A program made the position numbers and the translations under genes. From Acidobacteriota bacterium (lineage in GTDB: Bacteria > Acidobacteriota > Vicinamibacteria > Vicinamibacterales > UBA2999), in NCBI GenBank assembly GCA_016184455.1, contig JACPCS010000141.1, forward strand, positions 1-64,000: 64,000 nucleotides of DNA, written 5' to 3'. Of this stretch, positions 1-9,405 are shown in pieces (within the stretch, counting starts at the first letter, position 1; every line of letters starts with the position of its first letter). Under the pieces are notes generated by a model, which did no database searches, was not told the DNA's origin, and was given only the letters and a program-made list of their open reading frames with translations.

Positions 1-867
1 GCACGAGCTGCGGCCCGGGCTCGGCCTCAACGTGGGCTACTACCGCACGTGGTACGGCAACTTCTCCGTCACGCAGAACCTGGCGGTGACGCCAGCCGAC
101 TTCGACGAGTATTGCATCACGGCACCGGTCGACCCGCGGCTGCGCGACGTCAGCGGCAGCCAGATCTGCGGCCTCTATGACGTCAAGCCGGCGAAGTTCG
201 GGCAGGTCAACAACCTGATTACGCTGGCGAAGCACTTCGGCGGTCGCACCGAGGTCTACAACGGCTTCGATGTCAGCTTGACGGGCCGGCTGCCCAACGG
301 CGCGCAGCTCTCGGGCGGCATCAGCACCGGCCAGACGGTGATCGACACCTGCTCGTTGAACAGCCAGCCGCAGGTCATCGATCAGAGCATCAGCGGCTTC
401 GCCAATCAGCCACGAAACTCGGCCTACTGCGAGAACGAGCTGCCGTTCGAGGGGCAGACGCAGATCAAGATCCATGGCGTCTACCCGCTCGTCTGGGATC
501 TCGCGGTGTCCGCGACGTATCAGGATCTGCCCGGGATTCCGGTCGCTGCGAATTACACGGTGACCAGCGCCCAGATCCGGCCGTCGCTCGGTCGCAACCT
601 GTGTCGGCGGGCGCCAACGCGCGCGTGACGATCCCGATCATCGAGCCGAACACGATGTTCGAGGATCGGCGGCGTCAGCTCGATCTGCGCCTGAGTCGGA
701 CCTTCAGGGCCGGATCGACGAGCTTGCTCGGCACGATCGAGTTGTACAACGCACTCAACACGAGTCCGCTGCTGGCCGCGAACGCGACGTTTGGCCCGCG
801 CTGGCTGCAGCCGACCGAGATCCTGAGCGGCCGGCTGCTGAAGTTCGGCGCGCAGTTCACGTTCTGA
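1..867 (+). pseudogene. TonB-dependent receptor, C-terminal part, frameshifted
   Basis: This is the 3' end of an outer-membrane TonB-dependent receptor whose beginning lies left of the window. The reading frame encodes late beta-barrel strands closely resembling the end of the receptor at 26273-29314 (shared RTWYGNF, TPADFD, CGLY and PAKFGQ motifs). The frame open to about position 599 ends in unrelated residues, and the proper C-terminus (SAGANARV to KFGAQFTF) continues in another frame from about 601. A dinucleotide insertion in CTGTGTCGG, where CTGTCGG is expected, explains the break. The terminal aromatic residue is the usual outer-membrane barrel signature. It is either a real pseudogene or an assembly indel; the rest of the barrel is well preserved, which favours the latter. 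Confidence 0.85.
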
Positions 868-922
868 AGTGCCTTGAGGTGCCTGGGTGCCTGGTTCAGG
901 CACCTCAGGCACCTCGGGCACT
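868..922. repeat. Palindromic repeat built from GGTGCCT units
   Basis: Immediately after the receptor stop codon, repeated copies of a GGTGCCT-like unit are followed by their inverted copies, so the 55 bases can fold into one long imperfect hairpin around GTT. It may act as a transcription terminator or mRNA 3' stabiliser. It is a different sequence from the GGTAGC palindromes that follow other receptor genes here. Confidence 0.7.
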
Positions 923-1036
923 GCAGACATCGTTGTCGGTCGGTGCCCGGTGTGGTTGTTTGTCGGCGTCATCACGTCGGCATATCCATTCGGCGGAACG
1001 ATCGGGCATCCACGGGAACGTCAGCAGGAGGCTTAT

Positions 1037-3217
1037 ATGCGACGGGTCTTCATAGTGGCTGTACTCGGGTTCACGGCTGCGCTGATCTCTTCGTTCGTCT
1101 CTTCGGGACAAGTGATGCAGGCGCAGGCGCCTGCTGCGCGGTTGGGGACCGACGGCGACCACCTGAGGGGCGGCCCGCGAGGCGTGGTCAAGACCTCTCA
1201 GGGGCTGCCGATTGGCGGCCTGATGGTGCAGCTGGTCGTGGAACAAAAATCCGTCCGGACGACGGTGTATACGGATCCGCACGGCCGCTACGAGTTCCCG
1301 AAGGTCGACGCCGGTGAATACACGCTCCGCCTGGCGCGGCCGATCGAGTTCCGCCCCTACCGGCGGGAGAACGTCCGCATCGATGGGCCCACCGTGCTTC
1401 CCGACATCATCCTCGACCGCGTCAGCACCAGCGAGTACGTCCCGCCGACGCCCGACATCCTGCCGCAGCTGAGCGAAGCGGAATGGCTTGCCAACCTGGA
1501 GGGCACCGCCCAGGAGAAGAAGGCGTTCGTCAATGCCTGCGGCGGCAGCTGTCATGGGTTCCAGATGCAGATGCGAGCCCGCTTCAGCGAAGCCAGCTGG
1601 CGCAACATCGTGACCCGCATGGGATACACGGAACGGATCCTCGTCCAGCCCCCCGGCGGTTCGGTGCGGTTCGATCGCGTGACGAAGAAGTGGAGCTTCG
1701 GCCCGGGCCGTGAGGACGGCCGCGATCGCTTCAACGCCGACGAACGGGAGATGGTGATCAAGTGGCTGGCTCGCGTTCGCGGACCGGAATCCAAGAACCC
1801 ACCGATGAAGCCGTTCCCGCGGCCGACCGGCGCGGCCACCCGCGTCGTCGTGACCGAATACGAGCTGCCGTGGGAGCTGGTCAACGTCCATGACGTGGCC
1901 GGCGACGCGGACGGCAACATCTGGTTCACGATCAACCGCAGCCCGCTCATCGGCAAGCTGGATCCGAAGACCGCCAAGGTCACCTCCTACCGTGTGCCGC
2001 AGCCGGACGGGATGCATCCAGGATTGCACTGGATCGAAGTGGCGAAAGACGGCAACGTCTGGGTGAGCGACACCTGGTCGAGAAGCCAGTTCATGTTCAA
2101 CCCGCGCACCGGCGCGTTCTCGTCGGTCTACACCGGGCAGCACGGCAATCTCGACCTCGCACCCGACGGCAAGTCGCTCTGGCATACCGATCGGGGAAAG
2201 ATCAAGAAATGGGATACCGCCACGATGTTCACCAACGGCGGCATGCCCGTCATGGAGTGGGCGCTGCCGACGCTGAACGGCGGGTACGGCAACTTCCTCA
2301 GCCGCGACGGCACCTATTTCGCGGCCGGCGGCAGCAAGGTCATCTGGATGGACATCCGCAAGGGCGAGGTGCGCGAAGCGCCCGTCCTCAGCGGGAACGC
2401 CGGCAGCGGCCGGGGCGACTTCGATCCGGATGGGAACGTCTGGGTCGGCAGCAAGCTGGGACAGCTGATCAAGTACGACCCGAAGGCTGATGTCACGACC
2501 GAGTACACGCCTCCCACCCCACATGTCAACTTCTACACCGCGAGGACCGACAGGAACGGCGAAGTGTGGGCGGGCGAGATGCACGGAGGCAAGATCGCCC
2601 GGTTCAATCCCCGCACCGAGCAGTGGATCGAGTACGTCCTGCCCGCGGCCTGGAGCCAGGACTATCACTCGTGGATCGACAACTCCAGTGACCCCGTGAC
2701 GTACTGGTACGGCGACCAGTACGGGTACATCGTGCGGGTCCAGCCCCTTCCGGAAACGCAGACGCAAACGCGGGCTCAGGCGCAGTTGCAGGCCGCACAG
2801 AACCCCGCCGCGTCATCCGCGGTGCCCGAGATCGACGAATACGATCGCGTCGCGCAGGTGTGGTACCGGCAGCGGCTGGCCAAGAGCGGGCCGGCGCGCG
2901 GCCAGGAGATCTACTACATGAGCTGCTGGATGTGCCACAACGAGTACACGATTGCAGCCGATCCGAAGAACCACGCGCCCTCGCTGAAAGATCTGTTCAC
3001 GTCCGGCACGGTCACGGATCAGGCGGTGATGGCCAAGGTTCGCGCGGGCGGCCCGCGCATGCCGGCCTATGCGTCGAACCTGTTGAGCGATCAGGATCTG
3101 CGCGACCTCGTCGCCTATTTGCGTGAGAAGTGCGGGACCTTCCCGACGGAGGCGGGCGGCGGCGGCTGCTTCGACGAGCGCAATCCGCCGCCGAATCCTC
3201 GCTACAAGGCACGGTAA
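1037..3217 (+). CDS. Secreted cytochrome c / beta-propeller (Vgb-like) protein
   Basis: This is a 726-residue exported protein. The ATG at 1037 is chosen because AGGAGG lies just upstream and a signal peptide follows (ending near QAQA). In order it shows a carboxypeptidase-regulatory-like domain (about 50-130), a haem-like CGGSCH motif at residue 168 that has three residues between the cysteines instead of two, a beta-propeller of the virginiamycin-B-lyase/SMP-30 type (about 270-560, repeats such as DADGNIWFT and DPDGNVWVG), and a C-terminal cytochrome c domain with canonical CWMCH at residue 630 and a probable Met ligand in MPAY near 675. Periplasmic electron transfer coupled to a propeller-bound substrate is the likely role; the substrate is unknown. 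It heads an operon with the next three genes (gaps of 11, 19 and 1 bases). Confidence 0.85.
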   Translation: MRRVFIVAVLGFTAALISSFVSSGQVMQAQAPAARLGTDGDHLRGGPRGVVKTSQGLPIGGLMVQLVVEQKSVRTTVYTDPHGRYEFPKVDAGEYTLRLARPIEFRPYRRENVRIDGPTVLPDIILDRVSTSEYVPPTPDILPQLSEAEWLANLEGTAQEKKAFVNACGGSCHGFQMQMRARFSEASWRNIVTRMGYTERILVQPPGGSVRFDRVTKKWSFGPGREDGRDRFNADEREMVIKWLARVRGPESKNPPMKPFPRPTGAATRVVVTEYELPWELVNVHDVAGDADGNIWFTINRSPLIGKLDPKTAKVTSYRVPQPDGMHPGLHWIEVAKDGNVWVSDTWSRSQFMFNPRTGAFSSVYTGQHGNLDLAPDGKSLWHTDRGKIKKWDTATMFTNGGMPVMEWALPTLNGGYGNFLSRDGTYFAAGGSKVIWMDIRKGEVREAPVLSGNAGSGRGDFDPDGNVWVGSKLGQLIKYDPKADVTTEYTPPTPHVNFYTARTDRNGEVWAGEMHGGKIARFNPRTEQWIEYVLPAAWSQDYHSWIDNSSDPVTYWYGDQYGYIVRVQPLPETQTQTRAQAQLQAAQNPAASSAVPEIDEYDRVAQVWYRQRLAKSGPARGQEIYYMSCWMCHNEYTIAADPKNHAPSLKDLFTSGTVTDQAVMAKVRAGGPRMPAYASNLLSDQDLRDLVAYLREKCGTFPTEAGGGGCFDERNPPPNPRYKAR

Positions 3218-3228
3218 GGGCCGGTCGT

Positions 3229-4095
3229 ATGTGGACCAGGGTGCGCGGTGTGGGTGCAACAGGCGTCCTCGTCGTCGTTCTGTCGTCGGGAACGGGAGTG
3301 TGGGCGCAGACGCCGACGGGCCAGTTCCCGCCCTACGAACCGCCTCGCGGCGCGGACGGGCATCCCGATCTGAGCGGAATCTGGCAGGCCTTCGTCACTG
3401 CCAACATCGATCTGCTCGACCATGACGCGCAACCCGGACCGCGCCCCGAGACGATGGGCGCGTACGGTGCGTGGCCTGCCGGCCAGGGCATTGTCGAGGG
3501 CGGCGAAATCCCGTACCGGCCGGAGGCGCTGGCCAGGAAGCAGCGCAACGCGGACACCCGCCTGACCGTGAACATCACGAGCGACGCACGCCGCCATGAG
3601 ACGGGCGACCCCGAGCTGAAGTGCTACCGCCCGGGGGTGCCGCGGGCGACGTATATGCCGTTCCCGTTCCAGATCATCCAGAGCCAGAAGTACATCCTGA
3701 TCGTTCATGAGTACGCCAACGCGCTTCGAACCATCTACATGGACGATCACAAGGAGGCTCCGGCGGACAGCTGGATGGGGTGGTCCAACGGCCGCTGGGA
3801 GGGGAACACGCTGGTGGTCGATACCTCGGGCTTCGTGCCGTATACCTGGTTCGACCGCGCAGGCAACTACCACAGCGACGCCTTGCGCGTGGTCGAGCGG
3901 TACACGCCGGTCAGCCCCTACCATCTGATCTACGAAGCCACGATCGAGGATCCGAAGGTGTTCACGCGTCCATGGAAGATCAGCTTTCCGCTGTACCGTC
4001 GCATGGAGCAGAACGTGCAGTTGCTCGACTTCAACTGCGTGCCGTTCACCGAGGAGCTTTTGTACCGGCACCTGCGCCGACAGCCGACGCGGTGA
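3229..4095 (+). CDS. Secreted RGRWEG-family protein (unnamed), 288 aa
   Basis: One of eleven paralogues in the window of a secreted family I recognise only by its motifs. The order is DGHPDLSGIWQ near the mature N-terminus, EIPYRPEA, CYRPGVPRATYMPFPFQI, NGRWEGNTLVVDTS, YTWFDRAGNYHSDAL, and ATIEDPKVFTRPW near the C-terminus. The ATG at 3229 gives a signal peptide ending at VWAQ and follows the upstream stop by 11 bases. The function is unknown: no catalytic motif is obvious, but conserved His, Asp, Arg and Trp residues suggest a soluble beta-rich periplasmic protein. Its place between a cytochrome/propeller gene and a DUF6152-like gene suggests a shared periplasmic process. Confidence 0.8.
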   Translation: MWTRVRGVGATGVLVVVLSSGTGVWAQTPTGQFPPYEPPRGADGHPDLSGIWQAFVTANIDLLDHDAQPGPRPETMGAYGAWPAGQGIVEGGEIPYRPEALARKQRNADTRLTVNITSDARRHETGDPELKCYRPGVPRATYMPFPFQIIQSQKYILIVHEYANALRTIYMDDHKEAPADSWMGWSNGRWEGNTLVVDTSGFVPYTWFDRAGNYHSDALRVVERYTPVSPYHLIYEATIEDPKVFTRPWKISFPLYRRMEQNVQLLDFNCVPFTEELLYRHLRRQPTR

Positions 4096-4114
4096 TGGGC
4101 CGAAGGAGGCCCGC

Positions 4115-5119
4115 ATGAGGAATCGACGGAACCCGTCGCGATGGGCGATTGCGGTGGTAGTCGTTGCAGTACTGGCATCAGCGCAGACGTGGCTCGTCGG
4201 CCAAGCACCGGCCGCGTCGCCGGCATCGACGCGATGGGAGGCGCCGCGAACGCCGCACGGGCAGCCCGATCTGCAGGGCTACTGGACGAGCCTCAGCTTC
4301 ACGCCGTTCGAACGGCCTGAGAAATTCGGCATACGCGAATTCCTGACCGATCAGGAACTCGACGAAATGTTCAAGGCCGGTGTCCGGCGGTCGTACGAGC
4401 TCACGTTCGCCAATCCGGCCGACACGCCGGTCTACGACGCGACCGTCTACGCGCTCGACGCCTGGCAGAACGGCGTGCGGCCGAACAAACGGACGTCGCT
4501 CATCGTGGATCCGCCCAACGGCCGCCTGCCGCCGCTGACACCGGAGGCGCAGGCGCGGCGCCGCAACGCCCGGCCGGCGCCGGAGACGTTCAACGGCCCG
4601 GAGGATCTCGGGATGGGCGTGCGCTGCTTCACGTTTGGTGGCCCGCCGATTCCGGCCGGCAGCAATTACAACCAGAACACGTTCATCGTGCAGGGGAAGG
4701 ACCACATTGTCTTCGAGTACGAATGGGGGAGCGTGACGCGCGTCGTCCCGCTGGACGGGCGGCCGCGTCTGTCCACCCGGATCCGCCCCTGGCGCGGTGA
4801 CTCCCGCGGCCGGTGGGAAGGGGACACGCTCGTCATCGAAACCACCAACTTCCGTCCCGGCGCCGCGCCGCAGAACAGCAATGCGGCGATGGCCCGGCTG
4901 ACGGAACGGTTCACCCGGATCGACGAGACCACGATCGAGTACACGTACACAGTGGACGACCCGTCGACATGGACGCGACCGTGGACGGCCATCATTCCCC
5001 TGAGCAAGGTCGAGGGGCCGCTGTTCGAGTATGCCTGCCACGAGGGAAACAACGGGCTCGTGAACATTCTCGAGGGTGCGCGGGCCCAGGAGCAGCAGGG
5101 GGCAGACAGGAGGCAGTGA
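4115..5119 (+). CDS. Secreted RGRWEG-family protein, 334 aa
   Basis: Third gene of the operon, with AGGAGG upstream of ATG 4115. A signal peptide (hydrophobic AIAVVVVAVLA, cleavage near VGQA) precedes PHGQPDLQGYW, a VDPPNGRLPPLTPEA segment, a VRCFTFGGPP segment that replaces the usual C-x-PGVPR, and then SRGRWEGDTLVIETTNF and YTVDDPSTWTRPWT, ending in FEYACHEGN. It is a divergent, longer subtype in which the VPYQPWA motif is altered. A cysteine remains in the usual place before the glycine/proline turn and another in the terminal ACHEGN. Function unknown; export is well supported. Confidence 0.8.
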   Translation: MRNRRNPSRWAIAVVVVAVLASAQTWLVGQAPAASPASTRWEAPRTPHGQPDLQGYWTSLSFTPFERPEKFGIREFLTDQELDEMFKAGVRRSYELTFANPADTPVYDATVYALDAWQNGVRPNKRTSLIVDPPNGRLPPLTPEAQARRRNARPAPETFNGPEDLGMGVRCFTFGGPPIPAGSNYNQNTFIVQGKDHIVFEYEWGSVTRVVPLDGRPRLSTRIRPWRGDSRGRWEGDTLVIETTNFRPGAAPQNSNAAMARLTERFTRIDETTIEYTYTVDDPSTWTRPWTAIIPLSKVEGPLFEYACHEGNNGLVNILEGARAQEQQGADRRQ

Positions 5120-5120
5120 C

Positions 5121-5534
5121 ATGCGAACCGGAGCGATCGCCGTTTTGGCCTACGTGAGCCTCCTCGCCCCGAGCGTGCCGGTGTCGGCGCATCATTCGTT
5201 CGCGGCCACGTTCGACATCAACAAGCCGATCGTGCTGAGGGGAAAGATCACGAGGGTCGAGCTGATGAACCCGCATTCATGGTTCTGGCTCGAGGTCGAA
5301 AACCCGGACGGGACGACGACCGAGTGGGGGTTCGAGGGCGGCAGCCCGAACTCGCTCATCCGGCGTGGCGTGACGAAGAGCTCCCTGCCGGTCGGCACGG
5401 AGCTCGTCGTGACGGGCTATCAGGCCAAGAGCGGCCAGACCAAGGGCGTCGGCGTGAGCATCACCCTCGCCGACGGACGGAAGCTCTTCTTCGCCGACGA
5501 CATGCCCGGAGGCCCGAACGCCAGCGTGCGGTAA
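5121..5534 (+). CDS. Periplasmic DUF6152-like protein, 137 aa
   Basis: A small exported protein with a signal peptide ending at VSA and the mature start HHSFAATFD. The body fits the DUF6152-type pattern: a strand around KITRVELMNPHSWFWLEV, a GGSPNSLIRRG turn, and a GTELVVTGYQAKSG strand. The ATG at 5121 lies one base after the preceding stop, with its ribosome site inside the upstream gene, so translation is probably coupled. Conserved histidines at the mature N-terminus and in NPH could bind metal; that is an inference. A paralogue at 13087-13500 is also coupled to an RGRWEG-family gene, which argues that the two families work together. The family name is from memory. Confidence 0.75.
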   Translation: MRTGAIAVLAYVSLLAPSVPVSAHHSFAATFDINKPIVLRGKITRVELMNPHSWFWLEVENPDGTTTEWGFEGGSPNSLIRRGVTKSSLPVGTELVVTGYQAKSGQTKGVGVSITLADGRKLFFADDMPGGPNASVR

Positions 5535-5573
5535 TCATCGGACCGCCGCCTCAGCAGGCCCCCGCACGGCCAC

Positions 5574-6421
5574 CTATCGGCCCTCCGCGCCCTTCCGCAG
5601 CTGCAGCTCCGGCGACTTGTTCCCCTCGTGGCAGGCGAACTCCATCAGCTGGAACCCCGGCGTCTTCGTCCGCCTGAGCGGAAACGCCATCGTCCAGGGC
5701 TGCGTGTAGACGGCCGGATCCTCGATGCGCGCCTCCCAGAACAGCGTGTCGGCGTCGACCATGGTGACCCGTTCGGTGATCCGCGCGTTGGCTGAGTAGA
5801 AGTTCCCGACGTTATCGAGCCACTCGCGGCCGTTCTGGTTCGTCGTCTCGACGACGAGCGTGTTGCCGTCCCAGCGGCCGCGCGAGTCGCCCATCCACGT
5901 ACGGACGCCGCTGCCGACGTGCGGACGGCCGTCCATCGCAATCACTCGATAGGCGTGGTTCTGCTCGTGCAGCGTGAAGATGAAGGGCGAGCCGACCGGC
6001 TGGACGAACTGATAGTCCATCATCCACATCTGCCGCGGCACGCCGCGCAGGAAGCACTGCGCGTTGGGATCGAGAAACTCGATCGAGGGCGGATTGAGCG
6101 TCTTCGCGGCGCGCTCGGCCTGCCTGGCCGCGGCCCACGGCTGATACGGAACCTGGCCATCGGGCGGATCGACGACGAGCGTCGGCCCGCCCTGGTAAGC
6201 GAAGTCCCGCTCGTGCGCCTCGATGTTGAACGCCTGGCGGTTGGCGTTCCAGTACCCCTGGAAGTCGGGCTTCCCGTCTGCGGTACGCGGCGGCGTGAAG
6301 GTGCGGGCCTCGTCCTTCGCGCACCCGCGATCGTCCGCGGACCGTTCTCCTGGGCGAGCGCCGGCGTGGCGGCAGCGAGCGCCGCTCCAAGTGCAAAGAG
6401 CAAAGAAGTATTGCGATTCAT
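5574..6421 (-). pseudogene. Secreted RGRWEG-family protein, frameshifted
   Basis: On the minus strand, ATG at 6421 opens a clear signal peptide (LLFALGAALAAATPALAQ), but the frame loses family similarity after about 30 residues. A different frame from about 6323 continues with AKDEARTFTPPRTADGKPDF, VPYQPWAAARQ, CFLRGVPRQMWM, SRGRWDGNTLVVETT, RIEDPAVYTQPW and EFACHEGNKS to a TAG stop at 5574. One missing base near 6323 explains it. The family motifs are complete on both sides, so this may be an assembly error rather than a dead gene. It belongs to the same subtype as 56188-57057. It is divergent from the receptor at 6476. Confidence 0.8.
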
Positions 6422-6475
6422 CGTATGGGCGGTATGCTACTCGATCTGCATCACACCTTCGAGGGGGAGCGTGAC

Positions 6476-9370
6476 ATGAGGAGACGGGCTCTGGCGGTAC
6501 TGGTGATGACGCTCGCGACGATGCTCGCGCCGGCCGCGGCCGGATACGCGCAGGAAGCCGCCCTCGGCGGCACGGTGGCCGACGCGACCGGCGGCGTGCT
6601 GCCCGGCGTGACCGTGACGGCCGTGCACGAGGCGACGGGCAACGTCTTCACGGCGGTGACCGACGAAACCGGCGCCTACCGGATTCCGGCGCGCGCCGGC
6701 GTCTACCGCATCACGGCCGAACTGGCAGGTTTCACGACCGTCACGCGCACGGGCGTGGAGCTGCTGGTCGGCCAGCAGGTGGCGGTGAACTTCCAGATGT
6801 CGCTCTCCAGCGTCCAGGAGTCGGTGACCGTGACGGCCGAGGCGCCGCTCATCGAAACGACCACCTCGAGCCTCGCCGGCAACATCGATCCGCGGCAGAT
6901 GCAGGATCTGCCGGTGCTGGGACGGAACTGGATCGATCTGGTGACGCTGGCGCCGGGCAGCCGCGCCAACGCGGTGTCGGAGCAGGGCGAGCCGGTCGCG
7001 GGGACGAGCCGGCGCGATTTCCAGATCAACCTGGACGGCCAGCAGGTCACCAGCAATCTGACGCCGTCGGCGAGCCAGCCGCGGATCAGCCGGGACGCCA
7101 TTGCCGAGTTCCAGTTCGTGTCGAGCCGATTCGATGCCACGCAGGGGCGATCGAGCGGCGTGCAGGTGAATGCGATTACCAAGTCGGGCACGAACACGTT
7201 CGCGGGCTCGCTGTCGGGCTATTTCCGGCACGATGCGCTCAACGCGGCCGATCCCCTCGCGGGGCGCGTGCTCCCGTACTCGCAGCAGCAGATCAGCACC
7301 ACCTACGGCGGTCCCATCGTGCGCGACCGGTTCCATTTCTTCGGCTACTACGAGTACGACCGGAACCCGGCCACGGTGGGATTCGAGACGCCGTACCCGA
7401 GCTTCAACTTCACGCTGACCAGCCTGCGGCGCGTCGACCTCGCGGGGGTGCGGCTCGACTATCAGCTCTCGCCGCAGGTCCGCTTCATGGTGCGCGGCAA
7501 CCTCTACAACCGCGACATTCCCTACGAGGGCGCCGGCGGCGCGACGAACCATCCGGCCTCGATGTTCGACAACATCACCCGCATGAAAGGGATGAACGCT
7601 TCGCTCACCCAGGTGCTGAGCAGCCGCGCGGTCAACGAGGTCAAGGCCGGGTGGCAGAGCCTGTACTACGACAACGTGAACTACACCGAGTGGGCGCAGC
7701 ACCCGGCGGCGCCGCAGGGGATCACCAGAGGGTCGCCGCGGATCACGTTCGTCGGCTACTCGATCTCCGGCAACGCGAACCAGCCGCAGTATCTCGGCCA
7801 GGATCTCTATTCGCTGCGCGACGACCTGACCGCCTCGTTCACGGCCCGCGGGCGCCACGACGTGAAGATTGGCGGCGAATACCTGTTCGCCGACTATCGC
7901 ATGCTGAACACGCGCAACGGCATGGGGGTGATCGACGCGCAGGGCGGGCGTCCGCCCGCGAACCTGGAACAGCTGTTCCCGGTCTGGAATGACGCGTCGA
8001 CGTGGAACCTCAACGCCATCTCGCCGCTCGTCCGCCGATACACGATCGGCATCGGCAACTTCCTCTACAACCAGAAGCGGCACGTCGCGGCGGCGTGGGT
8101 GCAGGACGACTGGACCGTCACGCCCCGGCTCACGCTCAATCTCGGCGTTCGCTGGGACTCGGCCCTCGGCGCGTTCGCCAACGAGGCGGAGCTGCTGCCG
8201 TGGCTCGAGGCGAATCGTCCCGGCGAGTCGGCCAACCTCGCCCCGCGGCTCGGATTCGCCTACAGCCTGGACGAACGGACGGTCATTCGCGGCGGTGGAG
8301 GGCTCTACTTCGGCGAGGTGTTGAACAACATTTCCTCCTTCACGCTGTCCTACGCCAACACGGTGCAGATCGAGCTGCAGAACGACGGACGCCCCGACTT
8401 CGCCTCGAATCCCTTCAACGGGCCCATCCCGACGTTCGAGCAGGCACAGCAACGGATGTGTCCCGTGAACCCGGCGCCGGGATGCCTGCGGCCGTTTGCG
8501 ATGACGATTGCGCCGCCGCCAGCCTGGGCCCACATTCCCTACAGCTACCAGACCTCCATCGGCCTCCAGCGGCAGATCGGCGCCCAGATGGCGCTCGAGG
8601 CGGACTATGTCTACACGGGCGGCCGGAAGGAGCGATTCGGTCAGGGACACAATCCGCAGACCAACATGAACCTGACGTTCGATCCGGCGACAGGGATCAA
8701 CTATCGCTTCAACGACATCAGCCGGCGCGTCGATCCGAACTGGGGCGTCGTGCAGTGGGAGCTCTTCGACCGCCGCTCGAACTACCATGCGCTGCAGACG
8801 AGCCTCACGAAGCGGATGAGCAACCGCTGGCAGGCGGCCGCCTCGTACACGCTGGGCGCCCTTCGCGATGACGACCCCCTGCCGCTCAGCGGGTTCGAGC
8901 AGGTGCGGTTCGCGGTGCCGGCCGATCTCGGGGGCGAATACGGCCTGGCCGAAACCGATCAGCGCCACCGGTTCGTGTTCAACGGCCTCTGGGACGTGGG
9001 CTTCGGCTTCCAGGTGAGCGGCCTGTACCTCTTTGGCTCGGGGGACCGCTACCAGAACTACTACGGCGGCGATCTCCGCAACACGGGCCGGTCGAACAGC
9101 CGCCTGCGACCCGACGGGACGATCGCGCCGCGCAACAGCTTCGTCGCCGACCCGATTCACCGCGTGGACGCGCGGGTGCAGCGTCGCTTTCCGCTCGGAT
9201 CGCGCGTGGCGATCAGCGGCATCTTCGAGGTATTCAACCTGTTCAACCGCGAAAACTTCGGGTCTTACACCGTCGTTGAAAGCAACAGGCAGTACGGGCT
9301 GCCCGTGCGGAGCACGAACGTCGCGTATCAGCCCCGGATGATTCAGCTCGGGTTCCGCACCACATTCTGA
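6476..9370 (+). CDS. TonB-dependent receptor with carboxypeptidase-regulatory-like domain, 964 aa
   Basis: An outer-membrane active-transport receptor. ATG 6476 follows GAGGGGGAG and gives a signal peptide ending at GYAQ. Residues of about 20-105 form the carboxypeptidase-regulatory-like fold (LGGTVADATGGVLPGVTVTA), then a plug-like region (SVQESVTVTAEAPLIETTTS, QMQDLPVLGRNW, DGQQVTSNLTPS) and a large barrel ending in an aromatic residue (LGFRTTF). The ligand is unknown; in Acidobacteriota such receptors are thought to take up oligosaccharides or other large substrates. It is divergently placed to the family gene ending at 6421. No energising TonB/ExbBD genes are in the window. Confidence 0.9.
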   Translation: MRRRALAVLVMTLATMLAPAAAGYAQEAALGGTVADATGGVLPGVTVTAVHEATGNVFTAVTDETGAYRIPARAGVYRITAELAGFTTVTRTGVELLVGQQVAVNFQMSLSSVQESVTVTAEAPLIETTTSSLAGNIDPRQMQDLPVLGRNWIDLVTLAPGSRANAVSEQGEPVAGTSRRDFQINLDGQQVTSNLTPSASQPRISRDAIAEFQFVSSRFDATQGRSSGVQVNAITKSGTNTFAGSLSGYFRHDALNAADPLAGRVLPYSQQQISTTYGGPIVRDRFHFFGYYEYDRNPATVGFETPYPSFNFTLTSLRRVDLAGVRLDYQLSPQVRFMVRGNLYNRDIPYEGAGGATNHPASMFDNITRMKGMNASLTQVLSSRAVNEVKAGWQSLYYDNVNYTEWAQHPAAPQGITRGSPRITFVGYSISGNANQPQYLGQDLYSLRDDLTASFTARGRHDVKIGGEYLFADYRMLNTRNGMGVIDAQGGRPPANLEQLFPVWNDASTWNLNAISPLVRRYTIGIGNFLYNQKRHVAAAWVQDDWTVTPRLTLNLGVRWDSALGAFANEAELLPWLEANRPGESANLAPRLGFAYSLDERTVIRGGGGLYFGEVLNNISSFTLSYANTVQIELQNDGRPDFASNPFNGPIPTFEQAQQRMCPVNPAPGCLRPFAMTIAPPPAWAHIPYSYQTSIGLQRQIGAQMALEADYVYTGGRKERFGQGHNPQTNMNLTFDPATGINYRFNDISRRVDPNWGVVQWELFDRRSNYHALQTSLTKRMSNRWQAAASYTLGALRDDDPLPLSGFEQVRFAVPADLGGEYGLAETDQRHRFVFNGLWDVGFGFQVSGLYLFGSGDRYQNYYGGDLRNTGRSNSRLRPDGTIAPRNSFVADPIHRVDARVQRRFPLGSRVAISGIFEVFNLFNRENFGSYTVVESNRQYGLPVRSTNVAYQPRMIQLGFRTTF

Positions 9371-9397
9371 TCTGAAGGGGTCGGGGGTCAGGAGTCA

Positions 9398-9405
9398 GGA
9401 AATTG
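9398..9405. repeat. Target-site duplication, left copy (GGAAATTG)
   Basis: The eight bases GGAAATTG directly left of the insertion sequence are repeated exactly at 10938-10945 on its right. Eight bases is the duplication length expected for ISL3-type elements. A perfect duplication points to a fairly recent insertion. Confidence 0.9.

Noticed and set aside
599-604. Programmed ribosomal frameshift in the partial TBDR
   Set aside because: No slippery heptamer or downstream pseudoknot, and receptors have no reason to use one; an indel is simpler.
6437-9160. Very long antisense open frames (also 905-2767, 16421-19477, 19897-21078, 23076-25937 and 36807-39977, all minus strand)
   Set aside because: They mirror well-supported genes, have biased composition (Arg, His, Val, Asp) typical of high-G+C antisense frames, and show no domains or leaders.
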